DNA of 64,000 nucleotides, taken from the NCBI RefSeq assembly GCF_017808105.1, contig NZ_JADBHF010000006.1, positions 164,919-228,918 of the forward strand, given 5' to 3'. The stretch comes from Brevibacterium renqingii (GTDB lineage: Bacteria > Actinomycetota > Actinomycetes > Actinomycetales > Brevibacteriaceae). Each line of letters begins with the position of its first letter. Positions within the stretch are counted from its first letter, which is position 1. Below, in pieces: positions 21,871 to 32,224 of the stretch. Below the pieces are notes generated by a model. That model was not told the origin of the DNA. It worked only from the letters and a program-made list of their open reading frames with translations, and did no database searches. Made by a program: the position numbers and the translations under genes.

Positions 21871-22896
21871 TCAGCCGAAGAGGACCTGTGCCTCTTCCCA
21901 CCGGTGCAGAGGCACCGATTTGAGGCTGTCGACGGCCGAAGACATCTCGACGGAGACGATGTCGGTGCCCTTGAGGCTGGCCATCTTGCCCCAGTGACCG
22001 TGCTGGGCCAGATCGGCGGCCGCCATCCCCAGCCGGGTCGACAGGACCCTGTCGTAGGCAGTGGGGGAGCCGCCTCTCTGCAGGTGTCCGAGGATTGTGG
22101 CACGGGTCTCGATGCCTGTGATCTCCTCGATCTTCGGCGCCAGATGATTCGCGATCCCGCCGAGGCGGGTCCGTCCCTTGTTGTCGACACCCTGGTCAGC
22201 GATCTGTGAGTCGAGCCCCTCAGGGATGAAGCCTTCGGCAACGACGACGATGGGTGCGCGTCCGCGTTCTCTCGCCGAGGTCACCCAGGCGGCGATCTGG
22301 TCGAAGGAGACGGGGAACTCGGGCATGAGGATCGCATGTGCACCGGCTGCCATTCCTGCGTGCAGGGCGATCCACCCGACATTGCGGCCCATGACTTCGA
22401 TGACCATGCATCGATGATGGGATTCGGCCGTGGTGCGCAGCCGATCGATCGCCTCGGTGGCAATGGACTGGGCGGTGTCGAAGCCGAAGGTGTAGTCCGT
22501 GTTGCCGAGATCGTTGTCGATGGTCTTGGGCACTCCGACGATATGAAGACCCTCCTCATGGACCAGCCGAGAGGCACCTGCGAGAGTACCTTCGCCGCCG
22601 ATGGCGATGAGCGAATCGATGTCGTGAGCCGCCATGACCTCGCGCATCCGATCGGGTCCGCCGCCTTCATAGGGATGGGTGCGGGACGTGCCGAGGATCG
22701 TGCCGCCGCGTCCGGAGAGGCCGCGGACGTCGAGCATCGACATGTCGAACATGTCATCATCGAGCAGTCCGCGCCAGCCGTCGCGGATGCCGACGAATGA
22801 GGCATTGTGGGTGCGGATTCCCTTGCGGACGATGCCGCGGATGACTGCATTGAGACCCGGGCAGTCTCCACCCGAGGTGAGTACGCCGATCTTCAT
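21871..22896 (-). CDS. pfkA: 6-phosphofructokinase
   Basis: Phosphorylates fructose 6-phosphate in glycolysis. The 341 residues contain the N-terminal loop LTSGGDCPGLNAVIRG, the phosphoryl-donor loop IAIGGEGTLAGA, the substrate site GVPKTIDNDLGNTDYTFGFDTA, and EVMGRNVGWIALHAG. The GGEGT form (Gly rather than Asp after the first acidic residue) suggests ATP rather than pyrophosphate as donor, but this is family inference. The start codon ATG 22894-22896 overlaps the stop of the upstream DUF1707-type gene by 4 nt, so the two are probably co-translated. Confidence 0.96.
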   Translation of the reverse strand: MKIGVLTSGGDCPGLNAVIRGIVRKGIRTHNASFVGIRDGWRGLLDDDMFDMSMLDVRGLSGRGGTILGTSRTHPYEGGGPDRMREVMAAHDIDSLIAIGGEGTLAGASRLVHEEGLHIVGVPKTIDNDLGNTDYTFGFDTAQSIATEAIDRLRTTAESHHRCMVIEVMGRNVGWIALHAGMAAGAHAILMPEFPVSFDQIAAWVTSARERGRAPIVVVAEGFIPEGLDSQIADQGVDNKGRTRLGGIANHLAPKIEEITGIETRATILGHLQRGGSPTAYDRVLSTRLGMAAADLAQHGHWGKMASLKGTDIVSVEMSSAVDSLKSVPLHRWEEAQVLFG

Positions 22897-23576
22897 TCCA
22901 GTTGTCCCTGATCCTTTGCTCGGTAGCCTTTGGCAAGCCGCACATCGTGTCCGGCCATGAGTGAGAAGCCCTTGAGGACGAGTATCCCATTGGACCCGTC
23001 TCCCTTGGCCGACGCGCGGATCTCGTTGCCGGCCATGATGTTGATCGTCTCATCGCGGATGCGCACACCCGGCGGGACGAAGATGTTATGCCCCGCCCAC
23101 ATCGCGTAGCTCGCGAGCTCGACCGTCACATCGGGTCCCATCACATCGCAGAGGTCGATGTCGTCCCCGCCCATGAGCGCATAGGTGGTCACCGCTGCGG
23201 TCCCCGGAGGAACATCGACCTCGCGGCCGGAGAGAACCGCCACGGAATTCATCGGAGACGCTGAGCCGGGATCGGCCAAGGGCCCCGGCACGTTCGACCC
23301 GCTCCGAGTCACAGCGGTGCCCGGGGCTCCGCCTTGCCCGGTCTGTCGCTGCAGTGCGCGGAGGAGTTCGTGTCCCTCCGGCAGATCTTCGATGAGCGGG
23401 ATCAGTTCGTCGAGGAATTTCGCCGAGATGGCTTCGTCCTGCCGCTCGGCGGTCTCGTTCGGATCGAGACGACCGGAGGAGACGGCCTCGGTGATGACCC
23501 CGAGCACGGCATCGCGGTCCTTGTCGGAGGCGCGGATGCGCCGAGCCGGAGGCGGCGGGGAATCGTCATGGGGCAT
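22893..23576 (-). CDS. DUF1707 domain protein with a LiaF/DUF2154-like C-terminal half
   Basis: 227 residues. Residues about 14-67 form a DUF1707 (SHOCT-like) domain (RIRASDKDRDAVLGVITEAVSSGRLDPNE, visible from residue 13, given here in part for length). A Pro/Gly/Ser linker follows. The C-terminal half is a beta-rich repeat (AVLSGREVDVPPGTAAVTTYALMGG, then DIDLCDVMGPDVTVELASYAMWAGHNIFVPPG) like the cell-wall-stress protein LiaF. No membrane span is seen. The start ATG at 23576 has TACACT (plus-strand 23583-23588) 6 nt upstream and no ribosome-binding site, so it is probably leaderless. It overlaps pfkA by 4 nt. Confidence 0.85.
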   Translation of the reverse strand: MPHDDSPPPPARRIRASDKDRDAVLGVITEAVSSGRLDPNETAERQDEAISAKFLDELIPLIEDLPEGHELLRALQRQTGQGGAPGTAVTRSGSNVPGPLADPGSASPMNSVAVLSGREVDVPPGTAAVTTYALMGGDDIDLCDVMGPDVTVELASYAMWAGHNIFVPPGVRIRDETINIMAGNEIRASAKGDGSNGILVLKGFSLMAGHDVRLAKGYRAKDQGQLE

Positions 23577-23695
23577 GAAGCCAGTGTAGCGGGAACCCCG
23601 TATCGCGGGTGGGTGTCCGGCACGCAGCCGGTTCGGTCTCCGCAGAACCTAACGGCCCGAACCGAGGACCCAGCGGCCCGAATCGAGTACGCAGA

Positions 23696-23721
23696 TGCCC
23701 CCACCGCGAACGGTGGGGGCA
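23696..23721 (-). terminator. terminator after katG
   Basis: A perfect 11-bp stem, TGCCCCCACCG (23696-23706) with CGGTGGGGGCA (23711-23721), around a 4-nt loop, about 70 nt past the katG stop on the minus strand. Confidence 0.75.
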
Positions 23722-23792
23722 CCTGTCTTCTCCTCGGAGACCTCAGAGCTCAGCCGGTGCGGGTGACATCGCGCTGAGCTGCGGGCACAACC

Positions 23793-26000
23793 TCAGCGGT
23801 GGAGATCGTAGCGGTCGGCTTCGACGAGCTTGGTCCAGACCTTGACGAAGTCGGCGACGAACTTCTCACCGGCGTCATCGGATCCGTAGACCTCGGCGAT
23901 GGCGCGCAGCTCGGAGTTCGCTCCGAAGAGGAGATCGATCCGGCTGCCGGTCCACAGCTTCTCACCGGAGGGGGAGAAGCACTCGTAGACATCGGCGGTC
24001 TCCGATGGGCCGACGGGCTTCCACGTGTTGCCGAGTTCGAGGAGGTTGACGAAGAAGTCATTCGTCAGCTCGCCCGGACGGTCGGTGAAGACACCGAGTT
24101 CGGAGCCGTCGAAGTTGACGCCCAGGACCCGCAGCCCACCGATGAGCACAGTCATCTCCGGAGGAGTGAGTCCGAGCAGGCTGGCGCGGTCGAGCAGCAG
24201 GTACTCGGCCTTGAGCGGCAGATCCTCGGTGAGGTAGTTGCGGAAGCCGTCGTGGGTGGGCTCGAGGAAGCTGAAGGAATCCACATCCGTCTGCTCCTGA
24301 GTTGCGTCTCCGCGTCCGGTGGTGACGGGCACGGTGATCTCATGGCCGGCGGCCTTGGCCGCGGTCTCGACTCCGACGGCACCTGCGATGGCCAGAACAT
24401 CGGCGAACGATGCACCGGTCTGCTCTGCGATGCCCTCGAGCACGGGAAGCACCTGGTCGAGCTCGGCAGGCTCATTGACCTCCCAGCTGCGCTGCGGCTC
24501 GAGACGGAGGCGGCCGCCGTTGACGCCGCCGCGCTTGTCCGAGACGCGGTGCGAGGAGGCCGCGGCCCACGTTGTCGACACGAGCTGCGAGACCGTCAGA
24601 CCCGAGTCGCGGACCGCGGCCTTGACAGCCTCCAGAGCGCTGTCGTCGAGCGGGGTGCCGGCCGGAACCGGGTCCTGCCAGATGAGCTCCTCGCTGGGGA
24701 CCTCGGGGCCGAGGTAGCGGGTGGCCGGGCCCATGTCGCGGTGGGTGAGCTTGAACCAGGCGCGGGCGAAAGCGTCCTCGAACGCCTTCTGATCGTCCTT
24801 GAAGCGGCGTGAGATCTTCTCGTAGATCGGATCGAAGCGCAGCGACAGGTCGGTCGTGAGCATGCGGGGTTCGCGGCGTCCGCTGCCCTGGGCCATCGGG
24901 ACCATATCGTCTCCGCCGCCGTCGATGGGTCGCCACTGCAGGTGTCCGGCCTCGTTCTCGAAGACCTCCCACTCATAGGCGAAGAGGATATGGAAGAACT
25001 CGTTGTCCCAGCGCGTGGGGTGGTAGGTCCAGGTCACCTCGATGCCGCTGCCGACGGTGTCATTGCCCTGGCCGGAGCCGAAATCGCTGCGCCAGCCCAG
25101 ACCCTGCTCCTCGAAGGGGGCAGCCTCGGGGTCGGCCCCCTTGTGGGACTCGGGCGCCGCACCATGGGTCTTGCCGAAGGTGTGGCCACCGGCGATGAGG
25201 GCGACCGTCTCCTCGTCGTTCATCGCCATCCGCGCGAAGGTCTCGCGGATATCGATGGCCGCCTTGAGCGGGTCCGGTTCGCCCTCGGGCCCTTCGGGGT
25301 TGACGTAGATGAGCCCCATGGTGGTCGCGGCCAGCGGCTTCTGCAGCTCGCGGTTTCCGGCATAGCGCTTGTCGGTGCCCAACCATTCGGACTCCGAACC
25401 CCAGTACACATCGTTGTCCGGCTCCCAGACATCGTCACGACCGCCGGCGAAGCCGAAGGGCTTGAAGCCCATCTGTTCGAGACCGACGTTGCCGGCGAGG
25501 ATGAACAGGTCGGCCCAGGAGATCTTCTTGCCGTATTTCTTCTTCACCGGCCACAGCAGCCGTCGGGCTTTGTCCAGCAGAACGTTGTCGGGCCAGGAAT
25601 TCAGCGGAGCGAAACGCTGCTGACCTTCGCCTCCGCCGCCGCGTCCGTCCTGCACGCGGTATGTGCCGGCTGAGTGCCAGGCCATGCGGATCATGAAGGG
25701 GCCGTAGTTGCCGAAGTCAGCGGACCACCATTCCTGATTCGTCTTCTGCAGCTGTTCGATATCGGCCTTGAGCTGGAAGTAGTCGAGGCTGTTGAACTCG
25801 GCTTCGTAATCGAAGTCGGGGTCCATGGGATCGCGCGCGGGCTGACCCTTCGCGAGGATCTTGAGGTTGAGACGGTTCGGCCACCACTGTGCGTTGGCGT
25901 CGCCCTGAACGGGGTTGACCAGCTGCTCGGAATCCGGCGCCGTCGCCGGCTCCTTGCTCGTATGGGCGACAGGGCAGCCGCCGGTGGTCGTGTGCATCAT
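23793..26000 (-). CDS. katG: catalase-peroxidase
   Basis: A bifunctional heme enzyme that destroys hydrogen peroxide. It is 735 residues from ATG 26000 ([14 protein letters not shown]), which follows GAAAGGAACACG; the frame upstream lacks similarity. Distal-site residues R105, W108 and H109 lie in [12 protein letters not shown]. The proximal His is in [14 protein letters not shown], and the adduct Tyr is in [14 protein letters not shown]. The second, non-catalytic peroxidase half carries [18 protein letters not shown]. furA lies directly upstream on the same strand, the usual furA-katG unit. The Ser of the isoniazid-relevant loop ([18 protein letters not shown]) is present. Confidence 0.98.
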   Translation of the reverse strand: MMHTTTGGCPVAHTSKEPATAPDSEQLVNPVQGDANAQWWPNRLNLKILAKGQPARDPMDPDFDYEAEFNSLDYFQLKADIEQLQKTNQEWWSADFGNYGPFMIRMAWHSAGTYRVQDGRGGGGEGQQRFAPLNSWPDNVLLDKARRLLWPVKKKYGKKISWADLFILAGNVGLEQMGFKPFGFAGGRDDVWEPDNDVYWGSESEWLGTDKRYAGNRELQKPLAATTMGLIYVNPEGPEGEPDPLKAAIDIRETFARMAMNDEETVALIAGGHTFGKTHGAAPESHKGADPEAAPFEEQGLGWRSDFGSGQGNDTVGSGIEVTWTYHPTRWDNEFFHILFAYEWEVFENEAGHLQWRPIDGGGDDMVPMAQGSGRREPRMLTTDLSLRFDPIYEKISRRFKDDQKAFEDAFARAWFKLTHRDMGPATRYLGPEVPSEELIWQDPVPAGTPLDDSALEAVKAAVRDSGLTVSQLVSTTWAAASSHRVSDKRGGVNGGRLRLEPQRSWEVNEPAELDQVLPVLEGIAEQTGASFADVLAIAGAVGVETAAKAAGHEITVPVTTGRGDATQEQTDVDSFSFLEPTHDGFRNYLTEDLPLKAEYLLLDRASLLGLTPPEMTVLIGGLRVLGVNFDGSELGVFTDRPGELTNDFFVNLLELGNTWKPVGPSETADVYECFSPSGEKLWTGSRIDLLFGANSELRAIAEVYGSDDAGEKFVADFVKVWTKLVEADRYDLHR

Positions 26001-26121
26001 CGTGTTCCTTTCACAGTCGAGTCGGCTTCGGCGACTCGGTTGACGACAAAGGCTGACCTCGAAAAGAGGGCATAGAGGTGTCCTCGGAAGAAGACGGATG
26101 GAATATGAACGAGCCTCGGGC

Positions 26122-26598
26122 TCACACGGCCGAGCGGTGGTCGTCACCGACCATCGCAGCGCCGGAGACCGCACAGTCGGGGCACAGGCCCCAGAAGGTC
26201 ACTTCGGCCTGTTCGATGACGAAGCCCGCATCATGGGACGGAGTCAGACAGGGGGCCTGACCGACCGTGCAGTCGACATCGACGATGAGACCGCACGAGC
26301 GACACACCAGGTGGTGGTGATTGTCCCCGATCCGCCGCTCGTACCGAGCAACCGAACCGGAAGGTTGGATGCAGCGGACGAGCCCCACCTCGGTGAGGGT
26401 GTGGAGCGAGTCGTAGACAGCCTGGTGGGAGACTGCGGGCAACGTCTCCCGGACGGAGCGGATGACGGTCTCGGTATCGGCATGCGGGTGGACCCGTACG
26501 GCCTCGAGCACTGCGACCCGCTGTTTCGTCACACGCAGGGAGGTCTGCCGCAGAGCTGTGGCAGGGTCCTCTTCGTGTCCGTGTTTGGTCTCGTTCAC
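26122..26598 (-). CDS. furA: Fur-family regulator FurA
   Basis: A metal- and peroxide-responsive repressor, normally of itself and katG. The 158 residues hold a winged-helix half ([33 protein letters not shown]) and a dimerisation half with the HHH cluster (94-96) and two CxxC pairs (C99/C102 in CRSCG, C139/C142 in CPDC) that would hold structural zinc. GTG 26598 is the start and gives a leaderless mRNA from the promoter just upstream. It lies 121 nt before katG with no terminator between them. Confidence 0.95.
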   Translation of the reverse strand: MNETKHGHEEDPATALRQTSLRVTKQRVAVLEAVRVHPHADTETVIRSVRETLPAVSHQAVYDSLHTLTEVGLVRCIQPSGSVARYERRIGDNHHHLVCRSCGLIVDVDCTVGQAPCLTPSHDAGFVIEQAEVTFWGLCPDCAVSGAAMVGDDHRSAV

Positions 26599-26604
26599 AT
26601 GTCC

Positions 26605-26633
26605 AGAATGCCTGCTTCTTTTGAATCAGTCAA
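26605..26633 (-). promoter_or_regulatory. furA-katG promoter, leaderless, with AT-rich operator-like spacer
   Basis: On the minus strand: TTGACT (plus coordinates 26628-26633), a 17-nt spacer and CATTCT (26605-26610), then 6 nt to the GTG at 26598. The spacer begins GATTCAAAAGAAG, an AT-rich block like the FurA boxes known upstream of mycobacterial furA. Autoregulation is inferred. Confidence 0.6.
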
Positions 26634-26727
26634 GGAAAGCGCCTGTCCGCGCGCCGAGGCGGCCCCGGGGCGGGGCAGTGGTGCTCGATCCGCAGGGCCG
26701 GGTGGGGTAGGGTGGTTCTTCGCCATT

Positions 26728-26757
26728 TTGACCAGATGTGCAGAAGAGAGATATTCT
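26728..26757 (+). promoter_or_regulatory. promoter of the str operon (rpsL)
   Basis: TTGACC (26728-26733), an 18-nt spacer and TATTCT (26752-26757), the best -10/-35 pair in this gap. The start would lie near 26764, leaving a leader of about 290 nt before rpsL. Confidence 0.6.
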
Positions 26758-27050
26758 GTAAAGCGACTGATTGTGTTATCTGCGTCGTCGGACGATCCTG
26801 CCGAGTGTTCTGTGAGACTCGGACCCCCTGTGAGAATTCGACGATGCGGGCCGCCGTGACGTCGGTTCTGCCGCTCCATGTCAATACGACACACCCGAGC
26901 GCAGGGGTCGATGACTCGCGTGGTTACTGGCATCGGGAGCCAAGCTTCACCCGGTGTTCAGTCGGATATGTCCCACGGTTCACAGAGACGACTGCGGTTG
27001 TGGCCGGAATTGGGAATTAGGTCTATCGAGAAGCAAATGGAGAACGCTTA
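26758..27050 (+). other. long leader region before rpsL
   Basis: A stretch of 293 nt between the str promoter and the rpsL start. No convincing gene, and no strong hairpin with a T-run. The rpsL ribosome-binding site GGAGAACGC lies at the end. A second promoter inside it cannot be excluded. Confidence 0.5.
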
Positions 27051-27425
27051 GTGCCGACAATCCAGCAGCTCGTCCGCAAGGGACGGCATGTCAATTCAGC
27101 AGGATCCGACGCTCCTGCCCTCAAGGGCAGCCCGCAGCGTCGCGGAGTGTGCACCCGTGTGTACACCACCACCCCAAAGAAGCCGAACTCGGCTCTTCGC
27201 AAGGTCGCTCGTGTAAAGCTTTCGAGCCAGATCGAGGTGACCGCCTACATTCCGGGCGAGGGACACAACCTGCAGGAGCACTCGATCGTGCTCGTGCGCG
27301 GTGGCCGCGTCAAGGATCTGCCCGGTGTCCGCTACCGGATCGTTCGCGGTTCGCTCGACACCCAGGGCGTCAAGGGCCGTCAGCAGGCCCGCAGCAAGTA
27401 CGGTGCGAAGAGGGAGAAGAAGTAA
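27051..27425 (+). CDS. rpsL: 30S ribosomal protein S12
   Basis: S12 lines the decoding centre. The 124 residues start at GTG 27051 ([11 protein letters not shown]). The streptomycin-relevant lysines appear as wild type in [16 protein letters not shown] and [19 protein letters not shown]. The stop TAA overlaps the rpsG start by one base. It is the first gene of the str operon. Confidence 0.99.
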   Translation: MPTIQQLVRKGRHVNSAGSDAPALKGSPQRRGVCTRVYTTTPKKPNSALRKVARVKLSSQIEVTAYIPGEGHNLQEHSIVLVRGGRVKDLPGVRYRIVRGSLDTQGVKGRQQARSKYGAKREKK

Positions 27426-27895
27426 TGCCACGCAAAGGTCCTGCACCCAAGCGACCGATCGTCGTCGACCCGGTCTTCAGTTCACCGCTCGTCACGCAGC
27501 TGATCAACAAGATCCTGCTCGACGGCAAGCGCTCGACCGCAGAGCGGATCGTCTACGGTGCCCTCGAGGGCACGCGCGAGAAGAACGGCAACGATCCCGT
27601 TGTCAACCTGAAGAAGGCTCTCGACAACATCCGTCCGTCCCTCGAGGTGCGCTCCCGCCGAGTCGGCGGTGCGACCTATCAGGTGCCGGTCGATGTTCGC
27701 CCGACTCGTTCGACCACCCTGGCTCTGCGGTGGCTGGTGGGCTACGCCCGTCAGCGTCGTGAGAAGACCATGACCGAACGGCTCATGAACGAGATCCTCG
27801 ACGCCGCAAACGGCCTCGGTGCCGCAGTCAAGCGCCGCGAGGACACTCACAAGATGGCGGAATCCAACAAGGCCTTCGCCCACTACCGCTGGTAA
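27425..27895 (+). CDS. rpsG: 30S ribosomal protein S7
   Basis: S7 nucleates assembly of the small-subunit head. It has 156 residues from ATG 27425 ([18 protein letters not shown]), overlapping the rpsL stop by one base, so translation is probably coupled. Conserved segments include [20 protein letters not shown] and [16 protein letters not shown]. An imperfect hairpin (27908-27953) lies between it and fusA. Confidence 0.99.
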   Translation: MPRKGPAPKRPIVVDPVFSSPLVTQLINKILLDGKRSTAERIVYGALEGTREKNGNDPVVNLKKALDNIRPSLEVRSRRVGGATYQVPVDVRPTRSTTLALRWLVGYARQRREKTMTERLMNEILDAANGLGAAVKRREDTHKMAESNKAFAHYRW

Positions 27896-27907
27896 TCGCC
27901 TTCTCTG

Positions 27908-27953
27908 CTGACCGGCCGGCGGGCATCGCTCGTGAGGCCTGCCGACCGGTCAG
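27908..27953 (+). other. hairpin between rpsG and fusA
   Basis: Outer arms CTGACCGG (27908-27915) and CCGGTCAG (27946-27953) are exactly complementary, and a GC-rich inner stem continues after one mismatch. There is no T-run. It could lower read-through or act as a processing or repressor site. Confidence 0.5.
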
Positions 27954-27994
27954 CCGGGGGAGTCGAGCAAATCATCGATTGAGAGAGAGACACC

Positions 27995-30100
27995 GTGGCA
28001 CTTGACGTGCTCACCGACCTGAACAAGGTCCGCAATATCGGCATCATGGCCCACATCGATGCCGGTAAGACAACCACGACCGAACGCATCCTCTTCTACA
28101 CCGGCGTGAACTACAAGATGGGCGAGACCCACGATGGCGCCGGCACGATGGACTGGATGGCGCAGGAGAAGGAACGCGGCATCACGATCACCTCGGCCGC
28201 GACCACCTGCTACTGGCACGACAACCAGATCAACATCATCGACACCCCCGGTCACGTCGACTTCACGGTCGAGGTCGAGCGCTCGCTGCGCGTCCTCGAC
28301 GGTGCCGTTGCCGTGTTCGACGGCAAGGAGGGCGTCGAGCCCCAGTCCGAGACCGTGTGGCGTCAGGCCGACAAGTACGACGTCCCGCGCGTCTGCTTCG
28401 TCAACAAGATGGACAAGCTCGGTGCTGACTTCTACTTCACCGTCCAGACCATCAAGGACCGCCTCGGAGCCAAGCCGCTGGTCATCCAGCTGCCGATCGG
28501 AGCCGAGAGCGAATTCGCCGGTGTCGTCGACCTGCTGGACATGAAGGCCTACGTCTGGCCGGATGAGTCCAAGATGGGTCAGGACATGACGGAGATCGAG
28601 ATCCCCGAGGATCTCAAGGAACGTGCCGTCGAATACCGGGCACAGCTGGTCGAGGACGTCGCCGAGAACTCGGAAGAGCTCATGGAGAAGTACCTCGAGG
28701 GCGAAGAGCTCACGACTGCTGAGATCAAGAGCGGAATCCGCGAACTGGTCATCAAGTCCGAGGCGTTCCCCGTGATGTGCGGTTCCGCGTACAAGAACAA
28801 GGGTGTCCAGCCCATGCTCAACGCGGTCATCGACTACCTGCCCTCGCCGCTCGATGTGCCTCCGATGATCGGACACAACCCGAGCAACGACGAAGAAGAG
28901 CTCACGCGCAAGCCTGCGAAGGACGAGCCGTTCTCAGCCCTGGCGTTCAAGGTCTCCACGCACCCGTTCTTCGGCTCGCTGACCTATGTCCGCGTGTACT
29001 CCGGTCATGTGAAGTCCGGCGACCAGGTGCTCAACACCAGCTCGGGCAAGAAGGAGCGCGTCGGCAAGCTCTTCCAGATGCACTCCAACAAGGAGAACCC
29101 GGTGGAAGAGGCCTTCGCCGGCCACATCTACGCCTTCATCGGTCTCAAGGACACGACGACGGGTGACACGCTCAGCGATCCGGCGAACCCCATCGCACTC
29201 GAGTCGATGACGTTCCCGGAGCCGGTGATCTCCGTGGCCATCGAGCCGAAGACCAAGAGCGACCAGGAGAAGCTGTCCGCAGCCATCCAGAAGTTCGTCA
29301 AGGAAGACCCGACCTACCAGGTCGAGCTCGACGAGGAGACCGGTCAGACGGTCATCCGCGGAATGGGCGAACTGCACCTCGACATCCTCGTCGACCGCAT
29401 GCGTCGCGAGTTCAAGGTCGAGGCGAACGTGGGCAAGCCGCAGGTCGCCTACCGCGAGACCATCCGTCGCACTGTCGAGAAGTACGATTACACCCATAAG
29501 AAGCAGACGGGTGGATCGGGACAGTTCGCGAAGGTCCAGGTCACCTTCGAGCCTCTCGAGGTCGAAGGCGATACGATTTACGAGTTCGAGAATGCCATCA
29601 CGGGCGGGCGTGTTCCGCGCGAGTACATTCCGAGCGTCGACGCCGGAATCCAGGACGCCATGCAGCTTGGCACTCTGGCCGGCTATCCGCTGGTCGGTGT
29701 CAAGGCCACACTGGTCGATGGCGCCTACCACGACGTCGACTCCTCGGAGATGGCATTCAAGATCGCCGGATCGATGGTCTTCAAGGAGGCCGTCAAGAAG
29801 GCGAACCCGGTTCTGCTCGAACCGGTCATGGACGTCGAGGTGCGCACCCCTGAGGAATACATGGGTGACGTCATCGGCGACCTGAATTCCCGGCGTGGCC
29901 AGATTCAGTCCATGGACGATGCTTCCGGTGTGAAGGTCGTCAAGGCTGTGGTCCCGCTGTCGGAGATGTTCGGCTACATCGGTGATCTGCGGTCGAAGAC
30001 CCAGGGCCGTGCGGTGTACTCGATGACCTTCTCCAGCTATGCGGAGGTCCCGAAGACTGTTGCCGAGGAGATCATCCAGAAGGTGCGCGGCGGAGAGTAA
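27995..30100 (+). CDS. fusA: translation elongation factor G
   Basis: The translocation GTPase. It has 701 residues from GTG 27995. The G domain has the P-loop [15 protein letters not shown], the switch region [19 protein letters not shown] and the specificity motif VNKMDK. Later domains include [15 protein letters not shown] and [20 protein letters not shown]. Its length is the standard bacterial one. The start follows GAGAGAGA, a weak ribosome-binding site. Confidence 0.99.
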   Translation: MALDVLTDLNKVRNIGIMAHIDAGKTTTTERILFYTGVNYKMGETHDGAGTMDWMAQEKERGITITSAATTCYWHDNQINIIDTPGHVDFTVEVERSLRVLDGAVAVFDGKEGVEPQSETVWRQADKYDVPRVCFVNKMDKLGADFYFTVQTIKDRLGAKPLVIQLPIGAESEFAGVVDLLDMKAYVWPDESKMGQDMTEIEIPEDLKERAVEYRAQLVEDVAENSEELMEKYLEGEELTTAEIKSGIRELVIKSEAFPVMCGSAYKNKGVQPMLNAVIDYLPSPLDVPPMIGHNPSNDEEELTRKPAKDEPFSALAFKVSTHPFFGSLTYVRVYSGHVKSGDQVLNTSSGKKERVGKLFQMHSNKENPVEEAFAGHIYAFIGLKDTTTGDTLSDPANPIALESMTFPEPVISVAIEPKTKSDQEKLSAAIQKFVKEDPTYQVELDEETGQTVIRGMGELHLDILVDRMRREFKVEANVGKPQVAYRETIRRTVEKYDYTHKKQTGGSGQFAKVQVTFEPLEVEGDTIYEFENAITGGRVPREYIPSVDAGIQDAMQLGTLAGYPLVGVKATLVDGAYHDVDSSEMAFKIAGSMVFKEAVKKANPVLLEPVMDVEVRTPEEYMGDVIGDLNSRRGQIQSMDDASGVKVVKAVVPLSEMFGYIGDLRSKTQGRAVYSMTFSSYAEVPKTVAEEIIQKVRGGE

Positions 30101-30171
30101 TCTCCGGAATCCGGTCGCCCCGGTGATCAAGAACATGATCGCCGGAATGCAAGATAACCAACAAAAGGTCT

Positions 30172-30192
30172 AAGATATGAACCGCATATCTT
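30172..30192 (+). other. inverted repeat before tuf
   Basis: AAGATATG (30172-30179) and CATATCTT (30185-30192) form a perfect 8-bp repeat with a 5-nt spacer, in an AT-rich patch 25 nt before the tuf start. It could be a hairpin, an operator, or part of an internal tuf promoter (TAAGAT at 30171-30176 is -10-like). Confidence 0.5.
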
Positions 30193-30216
30193 TTGACAAC
30201 CACGAGGAGGAACCCA

Positions 30217-31410
30217 GTGGCAAAGGCTAGTTTCGAACGGACTAAGCCGCACGTCAACATCGGCACCATTGGCCACGTTGACCACGGAAAGACCACCCTG
30301 ACCGCCGCGATCACCAAGGTCCTGGCGGATCAGTACCCGGATCTCAACGAGGCTCGCGCCTTCGACCAGGTGGACAATGCACCTGAGGAGAAGGAGCGCG
30401 GCATCACCATCAACGTCTCGCACGTTGAGTACCAGACTGAGAAGCGTCACTACGCTCACGTCGATGCCCCGGGCCACGCCGACTACGTGAAGAACATGAT
30501 CACCGGTGCGGCGCAGATGGACGGTGCCATCCTCGTCGTCGCCGCCACTGACGGTCCGATGCCCCAGACCCGTGAGCACGTGCTGCTCGCGCGTCAGGTC
30601 GGTGTGCCCTACATCGTCTGCGCCCTGAACAAGTCCGACATGGTCGATGACGAAGAGCTCCTCGAGCTCGTCGAATTCGAAGTCCGTGACCTGCTCTCGA
30701 GCCAGGACTTCGACGGCGACAACGCCCCGGTCATCCCGGTCTCGGCCCTCAAGGCGCTGGAAGGCGACGAGAAGTGGGTCAAGAGCGTGCAGGATCTCAT
30801 GGCTGCCGTCGACGACAACGTTCCCGAGCCGGAGCGCGACGTCGACAAGCCCTTCCTCATGCCCGTCGAGGACGTCTTCACGATCACCGGTCGCGGAACC
30901 GTCGTCACCGGTCGCGTCGAGCGCGGTGTGCTTCTGCCGAACGACGACATCGAGATCGTCGGCATCAAGGACAAGTCGTCGAAGACGACCGTCACCGCCA
31001 TCGAGATGTTCCGCAAGACCCTGCCGGATGCTCGTGCAGGTGAGAACGTCGGTCTGCTCCTGCGCGGCACCAAGCGCGAGGACGTGGAGCGCGGTCAGGT
31101 CATCGTGAAGCCGGGTTCAATCACCCCGCACACCAAGTTCGAGGCCCAGGTCTACATCCTGAGCAAGGACGAGGGCGGACGTCACAACCCGTTCTACTCG
31201 AACTACCGTCCGCAGTTCTACTTCCGGACCACCGACGTCACCGGCGTCATCACGCTGCCCGAGGGCACCGAGATGGTCATGCCCGGCGACAACACCGACA
31301 TGTCGGTCGAGCTCATCCAGCCGATCGCCATGGAGGACGGCCTGCGCTTCGCCATCCGCGAGGGCGGTCGCACCGTCGGCGCCGGTCGAGTCACCAAGAT
31401 CAACGCCTGA
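30217..31410 (+). CDS. tuf: translation elongation factor Tu
   Basis: Delivers aminoacyl-tRNA to the ribosome. It has 397 residues from GTG 30217 ([14 protein letters not shown]), preceded by the strong ribosome-binding site GAGGAGGA. Motifs: [37 protein letters not shown], and the specificity loop NKSD. The last gene of the str operon, closed by a strong terminator. Confidence 0.99.
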   Translation: MAKASFERTKPHVNIGTIGHVDHGKTTLTAAITKVLADQYPDLNEARAFDQVDNAPEEKERGITINVSHVEYQTEKRHYAHVDAPGHADYVKNMITGAAQMDGAILVVAATDGPMPQTREHVLLARQVGVPYIVCALNKSDMVDDEELLELVEFEVRDLLSSQDFDGDNAPVIPVSALKALEGDEKWVKSVQDLMAAVDDNVPEPERDVDKPFLMPVEDVFTITGRGTVVTGRVERGVLLPNDDIEIVGIKDKSSKTTVTAIEMFRKTLPDARAGENVGLLLRGTKREDVERGQVIVKPGSITPHTKFEAQVYILSKDEGGRHNPFYSNYRPQFYFRTTDVTGVITLPEGTEMVMPGDNTDMSVELIQPIAMEDGLRFAIREGGRTVGAGRVTKINA

Positions 31411-31433
31411 TCTGACTCACTGAGCATTTCAGC

Positions 31434-31467
31434 CAGGGGCCGCAATCCTTCGGGATTGCGGCCCCTG
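31434..31467 (+). terminator. terminator after tuf
   Basis: A 15-bp perfect stem (CAGGGGCCGCAATCC at 31434-31448 with 31453-31467) closed by a TTCG tetraloop, 24 nt after the tuf stop. Confidence 0.92.
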
Positions 31468-31904
31468 TCGTATACGCGGATGGGGCAGATGCCTCGTCCG
31501 CTTCTTTCCGGTGGTGCTGGAGCTGCGCCGTCGGACGCGTCCGACGGCGCCGGGTTCGGCTGAGAGATCCCTCACAGGCGCCATGCCCGGAATTGCGCGG
31601 CTCGAGTGCTCTGTGACAAGATGGTCAGGTTGCGTTTTGGGCGTTGACCCCTGCACTGCGGTAGTGATACCGCGAACAGCCCGAAACACTATCGGATCGA
31701 TGAATCTGCACTCTGCGGGTTCGGACCGAGCAGCCATTGAGTAGAAGCGCCGTCGGCACTCGAGGAGAAGTGAGAAATTCTCCGCCGGGAACAGCCGACA
31801 CGCCCGACCTCGGGGGTCGGTCATGGTCAGCCGGCACAGACGGCGGACGTCCCAGACGGACCGCACGTTGATGGCCGGAAGCAACTAAAGAAAGAGACGA
31901 CGCC
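31468..31904 (+). other. S10 operon promoter region and long leader
   Basis: A 437-nt gap with no convincing gene. A possible promoter has TTGACC at 31644-31649, but no clean -10 at 17-18 nt (TACCGC at 31668). The last 160 nt are GC-rich with stems such as CCGACC/GGTCGG around 31807-31827, suggesting a structured untranslated leader. This is where S10-operon autoregulation by L4 acts in E. coli; nothing here proves the same. Confidence 0.4.
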
Positions 31905-32213
31905 ATGGCGGGACAGAAGATCCGCATTCGGCTCAAGTCGTACGACCACGCTGTGATTGACAGTGCCGCGCGCAAGATCGTGGACACCGTCACTCGCGCA
32001 GGTGCGACTGTTGTGGGCCCCGTGCCGTTGCCGACGGAGAAGAACGTGTACTGCGTCATCCGTTCGCCACACAAGTACAAGGACAGCCGTGAGCATTTCG
32101 AAATGCGCACGCACAAGCGTCTGATCGACATCGTCGATCCGACGCCGAAGGCCGTCGATTCGCTCATGCGTCTCGACCTCGCCGACGACGTCAACATCGA
32201 GATCAAGCTCTAA
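31905..32213 (+). CDS. rpsJ: 30S ribosomal protein S10
   Basis: S10 of the small-subunit head (also NusE in antitermination). The 102 residues start [15 protein letters not shown] and carry [20 protein letters not shown] and the conserved [16 protein letters not shown]. It is the first gene of the S10 cluster, 11 nt before rplC. Confidence 0.99.
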   Translation: MAGQKIRIRLKSYDHAVIDSAARKIVDTVTRAGATVVGPVPLPTEKNVYCVIRSPHKYKDSREHFEMRTHKRLIDIVDPTPKAVDSLMRLDLADDVNIEIKL

Positions 32214-32224
32214 GGGAGGCAGCA

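Noticed and set aside
26954..27895. A 313-codon frame covering rpsL in another frame and continuing as S7
   Set aside because: Only the part from ATG 27425 encodes S7. The upstream part is a frame shadow of rpsL.
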